Positions 1-7,400 of a stretch of DNA of 32,502 nucleotides are shown here, one piece after another. The stretch spans positions 1 through 32,502 of the forward strand of contig JABDCN010000019.1 in NCBI GenBank assembly GCA_013288125.1, in the 5' to 3' direction. Source of the DNA: Gammaproteobacteria bacterium. GTDB lineage: Bacteria > Pseudomonadota > Gammaproteobacteria > DSM-16500. Made by a program: the position numbers and the translations under genes. The notes under the pieces are model-generated. The model saw only the letters and a program-made list of their open reading frames with translations. It made no database searches and was not told the DNA's origin. Positions within the stretch are counted from its first letter, which is position 1, and each line of letters starts with the position of its first letter.

Positions 1-2
1 AA

Positions 3-227
3 TTAAATGCCACCGGTAAAGAAATTAAGAGCCATTTATTACGATTGGATCCATCTTGTTCGAGTATACCTTATCGATTATTTGATGCACTTGCTAAATT
101 TGATATTAATAATGTTGGTTTAAGTTTTAATGATTTCAAAGAAATTAATGCGGTTTGTCAAATTGTTTATAGTCAAATGGTTTATCCGCATGCACATAGC
201 ACTGTAGCCTGCGTGCTTAAAAGATAG
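3..227 (+). CDS. 3' end of an unidentified protein (truncated by window edge)
   Basis: The reading frame is open from the left edge of the window to a TAG at 225-227, giving 74 C-terminal residues. The first candidate start inside it is only an internal TTG at 45, so the gene almost certainly begins upstream of the window. The visible part mixes hydrophobic and polar residues (SIPYRLFDALAKFDINNVGLS) and has three Cys and two His near the end. No domain is recognised, and no signal peptide or membrane segment is visible. The spacing of Leu and Asn would suit the last helices of a repeat protein, but that is a guess. The palindromic repeat cluster at 247-428 follows directly. Confidence 0.5.
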   Translation, partial: LNATGKEIKSHLLRLDPSCSSIPYRLFDALAKFDINNVGLSFNDFKEINAVCQIVYSQMVYPHAHSTVACVLKR

Positions 228-246
228 CAAGGATAGGTTGGGTTGA

Positions 247-428
247 GCAAGCGTAGGTTGGGCTGAGTGTTTTTTACGAAGCCCAACAATAAAAAAATAA
301 AAGCGTATCAGGTAGCAAGCGTAGGTTGGGCTGAGCGCTTTTTGCGAAGCCCAACAATAAGAAAATGAAAGCGCATCAGGTAGTAATGTTGGGCTTCGTA
401 AAAAACACTCAGCCCAACCTACGCTTGC
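247..428. repeat. Cluster of three GTAGGTTGGGCTGAG / GAAGCCCAACA palindromic repeats
   Basis: Two direct copies of a 68-nt unit lie at 251-318 and 319-386. Each holds GTAGGTTGGGCTGAG, a short T-rich loop and CGAAGCCCAACA, so each can fold on itself. A third copy at 387-428 is inverted and is an exact 42-nt reverse complement of 247-288. A degenerate start of the motif lies at about 234-245. A related element is at about 32373-32413. The whole 228-493 gap is non-coding and filled by these repeats. The architecture resembles REP/BIME-type elements; no transposase is nearby. Confidence 0.8.
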
Positions 429-493
429 TACGCTTGCTTAAAAGATAGGGATATGTTGCTTTGCGCAACAACGTCATATTAATTTCTAACAAA

Positions 494-2017
494 TCATTTT
501 GACTCAAAATGATTTGTGGTTGTAGTAGTTGTATTTATATCCGTATTTGTATTTATATTTGTATTTATATTTGTTGACGTTGTATTCGTCGTGTTATTAA
601 CTTGGGCAAATGGATCAAATAAAGTTGATGAACCTTCAAATATAGATCTGTGTGTATCAGATAATAAAGGGATATCATCATATACAGGTTCGAAAACATC
701 ATCCTCAGGAAAATCAGATGGTTCCCACGGATACAGAGAAGTTAAAGTCTGTTGTTCCTGTTTTTTTTGCTGCTGCTGTTGTTGTTTTAACTGTTGTATC
801 TCTTGTTGCTGATGCAGACAAAGCATTTGTAACTGCTGCAGCTGTTGTTGCTGTTGAAAACAAAATATCCGCAGTCCTTGCAATTCTTGTTGTTGTAACT
901 GACATAATATATGTTGCTGCTGCGTCTGATAATTCAGTTGCTGCAAAGCATTTAGTTGAATCTCGGAAGTTATCGGAAGAGGTTGCGGCAAAGGAGTATC
1001 ATTGGTTTTTGATTGTTCTTGTTCTGAATCAGTCACGCGCATGCGTTTTGCGTTATCATCTTCTTGCCCTACATATTTTTTACGTTTATTTTTTTGTTTA
1101 CCCTCTATTTTATTTCCCTTATGATCAACATAATATGCAGTATATTTTTCGCTATTGAAGCAATCATCCCATTTTACAATACCATCTTTATTACCATGAG
1201 TTAATTGATATTGGTAATAAGTTGAATATTTTATTTCTTGAGTTAAACCAGTATAATTATTAGATGCCAAATCATGAGTGCCTGCGATAACTAAAACACA
1301 TTTTCTTTGATCTTTTTCATAAATAACCTCTTTTCGTTTCATAGGTCGAACTTCAACACCAACAATATCCCCGAGCTCTTGCAATGTCATTTTCTCAATA
1401 TCAGCACCAACATTATCCGAATTGAGTTCTTCGAGAGTATCCATACGAACTATAACTTCAGCGTCTCCATACTTTTTATTTAAAATAATTTCCTTTTGTT
1501 TAGAAGTCTGAGCTTTCGTTATTTCACCCACTACAGGTTGTTGCAATTCATGTTGATCAGGAGGGATAGATACTTGTTGAGTTTTAGCTTTACTTCGCTT
1601 TTGTCGTTTTTTAATTGTTGGTGTTATGATGGTTTTTTCACTAGCAGCACCAGCAGGCCCATAGAAATAGGCAACGTAACCTTTGTTAATACAATCTTTC
1701 CATTTTATAAGATCGTTTGGGCGTCTACGTTTAAATTCTTTATAATAGAGTTCATATGTTACAACCGTAGTCTCACCCTTACCAATATTATCTCGATCAT
1801 CTCGCCGAACCGGTTCATTACTACCACTCTTGACTAAAAGATGCCTTGCCATTTTCCTCTGATAGGTTAGTTCCTTCGATGTCAGAGACTGAACATCAAC
1901 GCCAAGAATCTTCTTGATCTCTTCAAGTGTCATACTATCAATATTAACAGTATCATCCGACTCAACTATCGCGAGCGTATCCATTCGGACGATAACTTTC
2001 TCTTCATTACGCTGCAT
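494..2017 (-). CDS. Gln-rich protein with an internal duplication, candidate secreted effector
   Basis: A 507-residue protein of no recognised family. Two related segments of about 115-120 residues start near residues 8 and 187. Both open with VIVRMDTL, then a (M)TL-E-I/L helix and a G-V-D/E-V strand, and close with a K-W-K/D-D-C ... Y-x-A-Y-Y/F block. Each is followed by a basic stretch: KKRQKRSKAK near 135-143, and KRKK plus KRMR about nine residues apart near 308-325. The latter looks like a bipartite nuclear localisation signal. Residues about 355-435 are a Gln-rich, probably coiled-coil tract, and the tail is a Thr/Asn repeat. There is no signal peptide or membrane segment. The start is ATG, with GAGGA six bases upstream. 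Gln runs, basic patches and lack of homology to core proteins suit a type IV-type effector, but this is inference. Confidence 0.75.
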   Translation of the reverse strand: MQRNEEKVIVRMDTLAIVESDDTVNIDSMTLEEIKKILGVDVQSLTSKELTYQRKMARHLLVKSGSNEPVRRDDRDNIGKGETTVVTYELYYKEFKRRRPNDLIKWKDCINKGYVAYFYGPAGAASEKTIITPTIKKRQKRSKAKTQQVSIPPDQHELQQPVVGEITKAQTSKQKEIILNKKYGDAEVIVRMDTLEELNSDNVGADIEKMTLQELGDIVGVEVRPMKRKEVIYEKDQRKCVLVIAGTHDLASNNYTGLTQEIKYSTYYQYQLTHGNKDGIVKWDDCFNSEKYTAYYVDHKGNKIEGKQKNKRKKYVGQEDDNAKRMRVTDSEQEQSKTNDTPLPQPLPITSEIQLNALQQLNYQTQQQHILCQLQQQELQGLRIFCFQQQQQLQQLQMLCLHQQQEIQQLKQQQQQQKKQEQQTLTSLYPWEPSDFPEDDVFEPVYDDIPLLSDTHRSIFEGSSTLFDPFAQVNNTTNTTSTNINTNINTNTDINTTTTTTNHFESK

Positions 2018-2182
2018 TTTTAATCCTCGTTTTTAAATTTTGATTTACTTGTTTTGAACTATTGTACTAAATATAATCAAAGAAATATTAAGAAAACCTT
2101 ATATCTTAAAATACAAAGCAAAAATCTCTGCACATACTTAACATTTCCTTAATATTGATAAGTTGTATTATATATAAGACAC

Positions 2183-2223
2183 TTGACCAATATCAGTTTA
2201 ATGTATATACTACATGTATATAC
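2183..2223 (+). promoter_or_regulatory. vapBC promoter with paired GTATATAC operator
   Basis: TTGACC at 2183-2188 and TATACT at 2206-2211 are separated by 17 nt, a near-consensus sigma-70 promoter 34 nt before the vapB ATG. The 8-nt palindrome GTATATAC occurs twice, at 2203-2210 and 2216-2223, the first overlapping the -10 box. VapB-type antitoxins usually repress their own promoter through such inverted repeats, so this pair is the likely operator; binding itself is inferred. Confidence 0.65.
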
Positions 2224-2244
2224 ATTACTAAGAGATCCTCCCTC

Positions 2245-2472
2245 ATGAAACTTGCCAAAATATTCAAATCCGGCAACTCTCAAGCCGTCAGACTACCAAA
2301 AGAATTTCAAATTCGAAGTAAAGAAGTAGAAATATTTAGACTTGGAAAAGATATTATTTTGCGAGAAAAACCAAAAAATTTAAAACGGGCTTTTGAATTA
2401 CTAACAAGCATGCCTGATGATTTCTTTTCACATAAACGTGAAGATTCGCTACCACAAGAGAGAGATTTTTAA
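2245..2472 (+). CDS. vapB: VapB-type antitoxin (AbrB/SpoVT fold)
   Basis: A 75-residue antitoxin. The N-terminal AbrB-type swapped-hairpin DNA-binding domain is clear: KLAKIFKSGNSQAVRLPKEF at residues 2-21, where SGNSQAVRLP is the signature of the VapB/MazE group. The acidic, proline-containing C-terminus would wrap around the VapC active site. The ATG at 2245 is chosen because it places the conserved K-I-F-K-S-G-N-S at the usual distance from the N-terminus; frame upstream is open but lacks family similarity. Its stop TAA shares one base with the vapC ATG (TAATG), the usual sign of translational coupling. Autoregulation is likely through the GTATATAC pair over the promoter. Confidence 0.9.
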   Translation: MKLAKIFKSGNSQAVRLPKEFQIRSKEVEIFRLGKDIILREKPKNLKRAFELLTSMPDDFFSHKREDSLPQERDF

Positions 2473-2876
2473 TGCATTTAAAATATTTGCTAGACACAAA
2501 CATATGCATTTACATCGCAAAACATAAACCTACTTCAGTAATGAATAAATTTGCTAAATTAAAAGTAAGTGAAATAGGCATGTCCATCATTACTTATGGT
2601 GAACTTTTATATGGTGCTAATAAAAGTCAGTTTGCTAAAGAAACACACAACAAACTACTCGAATTAACGACATTAATACCTGTTCTTCCATTAGACCAAC
2701 ATGTCGGTGAACACTATGGAGAGATACGAGCCATTTTAGAAAAAATGGGTAAACCAATAGGTAACAATGCTCTATGGATCGCTTCTCATGCTCGCGCTTT
2801 AAAAGTTACTTTAGTAACAAATAATATAAAAGAATTTAAACGAGTCGAAAATTTAAAAGTAGAAAATTGGGTGTGA
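2472..2876 (+). CDS. vapC: VapC-type PIN-domain toxin with an altered active site
   Basis: A 134-residue PIN-domain protein of the VapC family, normally a Mg-dependent ribonuclease that cleaves initiator tRNA or other RNA until held by VapB. Motif 1 LLDTNICIYIAK (Asp8) and motif 2 with Glu44 (SIITYGELLYGANKS) are intact, and the C-terminal VTNNIKEF block (residues 115-122) is normal. Family members have G-P-N/F-D in the third motif; here the stretch reads PIGNNALWIASHA, so the catalytic Asp position is Ala100. The toxin may be weak or inactive, or may use another ligand. Length and the one-base overlap with vapB are typical. No terminator is evident before the next gene, 54 nt downstream. Confidence 0.88.
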   Translation: MHLKYLLDTNICIYIAKHKPTSVMNKFAKLKVSEIGMSIITYGELLYGANKSQFAKETHNKLLELTTLIPVLPLDQHVGEHYGEIRAILEKMGKPIGNNALWIASHARALKVTLVTNNIKEFKRVENLKVENWV

Positions 2877-2930
2877 AGCAGTAGCTTAAATGATATAATT
2901 ACATTAAATAAATCATAAAAAGGCTTGCAA

Positions 2931-4475
2931 ATGAAAAAAATTATATTGTCTTTGCTTGTACTTGTTATTATTCTCATCTGTCTTCCCTTTTTTGATGGTT
3001 ATTTTTTTAAGAAGGTCTACCTGCAACATATTGCCTATTTTCAACAGGAGTTAATGATGCAGGGAAATCAAAAACTACCTCCTGCAGAATTGACTATCGT
3101 CTCATATGATAGAGGCTGGTTTAAATCAACCGCCCATTTGACTCTCACTCAAACCATTTCTTCGACTCTTCATGGCGGCCATCCAACGCCTTTTCTCGTA
3201 CTGCATATTGATACTGTCATCCATCATGGCCCGCTGGTATTTATCGATCATCAACCAAAATTGGCTTATGCTTTCATGGAAACCCAGCTGAATGCACCTG
3301 ATTTCATGAAGATGTTCAGTCATCAGAATCCAATAGAACTAATGCAAATCAAAACGCTCGTTTCATTGAATGGTAATACGTGGAAAAACAATTGCGTCAT
3401 ACAACCTATTTCCACAAAGATAGCTCAATGGGATGGTATGTCGGGCGATGTGAACCTTACGATGAATAAGGGAAGTTTCCCTGTCAACATCGATAGCACA
3501 ATGCTATTTGGCAAAATATATGTCTCCCCACTGATACCCATCCTTCCTGAAATAACTGTGCAACCCATAACGGGTACCGGCAAGATTTCACAAGCCTCTT
3601 TCAGCAACTGGAATATGTCGTCCACATTGAAATTACCGCGCGTTTCAGCTAAATGGCAGGATGGTAGTTTGTTTGATATGAAAAATATGAAACTTGATTT
3701 CCAGTCTGGCGCACGCAATCAACTCTATCATGATGAAGTGACACTTTCCGTTGCTGATGTGCAACTACCCTTTACCTTACCTGTATCTTCGCTTTCCGCG
3801 TTAAATGCGACACTTTCAATCAAAGATATTACATTAACCGACATAGACACCGTTATGATTGGCGAGAATGATGCCTTATTAAAAATATTATCACCTACCG
3901 CCAACATGAATATAACATTTAATACAGAGACCAATCTCGGTAGCGCTACAGGCAATGTGAGTGCATCTTTGCTGGCAATGCCACAAACATCAGATCAAAT
4001 CAAAAACTACCTCAATGTGATATTAACTGCGCGTGTTTCGCAATCACTTATCCATCGTTTACTATCAGACACATTAATTAATCTGCTGCTACAACAAGGT
4101 GTCATGTTACAAGATAAAAGTGATTACATTATTTCTTACAATCGAAAAGGCTTGGAAAACAATTTAAATGGCAAGATCCTAAGTGATAATGATTTAATAC
4201 AATTGAAAACTACTATTCAAAATACAATAAAACCTCCTACCCCGTTCGCTCCAACCATGACTTCAACCTTACAACCAATGCCAACAGCACTACCCAACGG
4301 ACATTGCTATTGGATGGATAGTCATACAGGAAAAAATATATGGATTTCAACCCCTATTCAAACAAAGGCAGATTGCTTCAGGATGGATAGCTGCAGTGGT
4401 GGCCTCAAAGAATCCGGCGGCGGCTGCTACAAGTGGGCAGCTTCACCTGATGGTACGGCTGAGTCCTGGCGATGA
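2931..4475 (+). CDS. DUF945/YdgA-like envelope protein with Cys-rich C-terminal extension
   Basis: A 514-residue protein of the DUF945 (YdgA) family. An N-terminal hydrophobic anchor (residues 3-20) is followed by the family signature YDRGWF at 59-64 after a stretch of about 40 residues. The body is beta-rich, with alternating polar and hydrophobic residues typical of a periplasmic AsmA-like or lipid-facing fold. The last 56 residues are unusual: Cys459, Cys482, Cys488 and Cys499 lie in a Gly/Trp-rich module (CYWMDSHTG, GGGCYKWA), preceded by a Pro/Thr linker, and probably form disulfides. The ATG at 2931 has AAAAGG at a good distance; a TTG six bases earlier is less likely. The gene converges on yhdP with only 10 nt between stops and no visible terminator. 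Precise function is unknown. Confidence 0.75.
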   Translation: MKKIILSLLVLVIILICLPFFDGYFFKKVYLQHIAYFQQELMMQGNQKLPPAELTIVSYDRGWFKSTAHLTLTQTISSTLHGGHPTPFLVLHIDTVIHHGPLVFIDHQPKLAYAFMETQLNAPDFMKMFSHQNPIELMQIKTLVSLNGNTWKNNCVIQPISTKIAQWDGMSGDVNLTMNKGSFPVNIDSTMLFGKIYVSPLIPILPEITVQPITGTGKISQASFSNWNMSSTLKLPRVSAKWQDGSLFDMKNMKLDFQSGARNQLYHDEVTLSVADVQLPFTLPVSSLSALNATLSIKDITLTDIDTVMIGENDALLKILSPTANMNITFNTETNLGSATGNVSASLLAMPQTSDQIKNYLNVILTARVSQSLIHRLLSDTLINLLLQQGVMLQDKSDYIISYNRKGLENNLNGKILSDNDLIQLKTTIQNTIKPPTPFAPTMTSTLQPMPTALPNGHCYWMDSHTGKNIWISTPIQTKADCFRMDSCSGGLKESGGGCYKWAASPDGTAESWR

Positions 4476-4485
4476 TCTCCACCTA

Positions 4486-7400
4486 TTATTTACTCTGCAC
4501 CGCTTTCCAGCTTGGATTATTCCACGGCCCTGTCACAGAATAATAATACGTCGTTGCTTTAGAAACTTGACTGCCTATCACGGTATTCACTGCTAATGCC
4601 GCAATACCCGCGATCGGGCCGCCGACTACTGCTGCAGCAATCGGCAAACCGCCAGTCACATAAGCCGTCACCGATAAAGTAAAATCATAATCTTTATTTT
4701 TTAAACCAATACGACCATCAATATCAACACGTGCAACAGGGCCTTCAAAATGAAAATTAGTTGTATAAGCATTCCCATTTTGAAAATTAAAATCGCCTTT
4801 GACAGCGTCAAAACTATATCCCTTTTGAAAAACATCACTAAAATCTAATGACAATCGACGCGGAATAGATTGCAAACTAAAAATACTCAGCATTCTGCCT
4901 ATATCCATTTTTGCGCCATTACTCGCGCCAATATCAACAACACGTCCCGGGCCTAAATTTAAAGAGGCATTTCCTTTTAAAGAAGCAAGCGTCGGCGAAT
5001 AAGGTGCATCATTCCAACTCAAATTAAAATTAAGATTTCCCTGTTTCGCAATAAAATTATGCGCATCAAAACCAAAACTACTAATTAAATCTGTCACATT
5101 TGATGACGTTATTTTGCCGCGCAAATGCGTAATTGAAGCGCCATTATTCTCAACCCAATCACCTCTTGATTGCAAATCCATGCGCGGAGAAATGATATGC
5201 AAATATTGAATATTTAATCCATTATTTGTTGGTGATGTTTTAAATGCAACTTTACCTAATGGGATATCATCATAGATCACTTGATTGGCAACAAAAGAAA
5301 TAGACGGCAATGATTTAATATCAATTGAATTATTTTTTTCTTGCGTAGCACTTAAATTCATTTTATCAAAATAAACAGTCATTAATCCCTTACGATTAAA
5401 ATCGGTTGGTATTTGTAAATGACCCGAAACTTCAGCACTAGATAAATTAATATTCCAACTATTTTGTTTAGGTGTTAATGATAAATCAACCTTAGTTAAA
5501 CGCTGACCTAACAATTGAACAACATCTGCCTGAATATTAATACCACGTAACGTTAGCGGTAATTTTTCATTTTTTGATTGATTCAAATATTGTTTTACTT
5601 GGTCCCAGTCAAGCTCATTAAAATGACCTGTAATCGTTAATCCAGTTGAAGTTGGCCAAGCAACATCCCCTTTACCTAAATTAAGATTAGCGCCAATCAA
5701 TTTATATCGATTATATTGATGACGCACACTAACTGCTGTTGTTAATAAATCACCATAACTGATTTTTATTTTCGTTGTATCTGATTCATCAGCAAGCAAT
5801 GTCAATATCGTTTTTCTTATCGTTGCAGCTTGTTTACCATATTGATCTGGTAGTTTGACCGTAATGCCTTGCAAATGAGATTGAAGTCGAATTTCCATTG
5901 GTGATTCAGCAGAAAAATCTGCCTCACCTTTCAATGCAGTCGATCCTGTTAATAATGAAGTAACAGGTATTTTCAGCCAACGTTCCACTTCTTTCATGTT
6001 AATTTGATTTGAAAATGATGCTCTCACTAAAGATTTATTTTTACCCGTTGCTATCGTTTGCAAACTCAATTGCAATGGATTATTCAACCACACACCCGTT
6101 AATGGTTTTGAAGTAACACTGTCTTCAGTAAATTGTATTTCACCTTTTAAATGTGATAATAAAAAACGCCACTCTGACGCATTTAATTGAGCATCATCAA
6201 ATGAAAGCTTGCCTGCAACTTGTGTTTGACTAGGATTGCCAAGTGGAACAGTTAATCCTAATTGTAATTGTGTATCACCTTGCATTGTGACACCTTTAAA
6301 CATTTTCCCAATGGATTTATTCAATGGACTTCCACGAATAAAATGTAATGCTTGCGAAAAATTTGTTTGAATATGATCTGCATTAACACTAATAACAGAT
6401 GGTTCTTTTCCACTTAAATGCGGAATTTCTGCATGCGTCTGTGGAATGAGGATATGATCGATTTCCGCATGGTCCAAATCAATCGTCACTTTATCGCCCA
6501 TGAATGACAACACACCACTCACATGACGCATGATCGGCCAGTCAGAGGCATAATTTAAATCAATATTATTAACACGAGCTGAAATTGAAAATTGTCCTTG
6601 ATTATTTGCAAAAGGAAAATCCATTAAATTGCCGTGAAATACTGCTTGTCCTGCTTTAACTTCACCAGTCAAAAATGCTTTACTCAACCATGATCTTAAA
6701 TCAGCGTCAAACAATTGCATAGGAAGATAAGTCGTAATATGTCTTGCTTGAATCACAGTGAAATTCGCTTTGATATCACTTTGAATTGGACCATTGCCTG
6801 GTATTGTTAAATTGCCATTGATGTTGACTGCAATATCATGATTTAACAATTGCATATTAGAGATGGTGAGTGACCAATTATTATTTTTAGTTTGCTGCCA
6901 TTCGAGCAATCCTGATAATTGATCTAATTGTAATGGTGCAGAAAAAATTGAAGCATACCGAAATTTTGTGCTTTCGCTGCTTAAGCGAATGCTGCCTTGT
7001 GTGCCATTCCAATTAATATCACCCGTGATATTTTTAATACCAGGATATTTTTTAATAGCATCAAAACTAATTTTATTAAAATTAGCTTTAAAAATAGTGT
7101 GACGCCAGTCTGATAATGTAGTTGAACTATTGACGACAAGATTTTGCAAATCGCCTTTTAATTTTGATGATGTTAATAACTGGCGTTGATCTTGCGATAA
7201 AAAAGAGGAAGATAATAAAAATGATTTGATATCTTCGAGGTTGAGGTAACTGATGTCAAGCATGGTTATGGTTGGGCTGGATCCCGCGGACAAGCCGCGG
7301 GACGACGTGTTGGGTGCAGCAGATGACGTGTTGGGTTTTGCAGACGACGTGTTAAGTTTTGCAGACGACGTGTTAAGTTTCGCAGACGACGTGTTAAGTT

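Noticed and set aside
516-1158. Plus-strand open frames rich in Val, Cys and Ala opposite the Gln-rich gene
   Set aside because: They are shadows of CAA/CAG and AAT/ACA repeats on the minus strand and have no ribosome-binding site or family similarity.
2155-2244. Upstream extension of vapB
   Set aside because: It would cover the promoter and operator, and VapB similarity begins only at the ATG at 2245.
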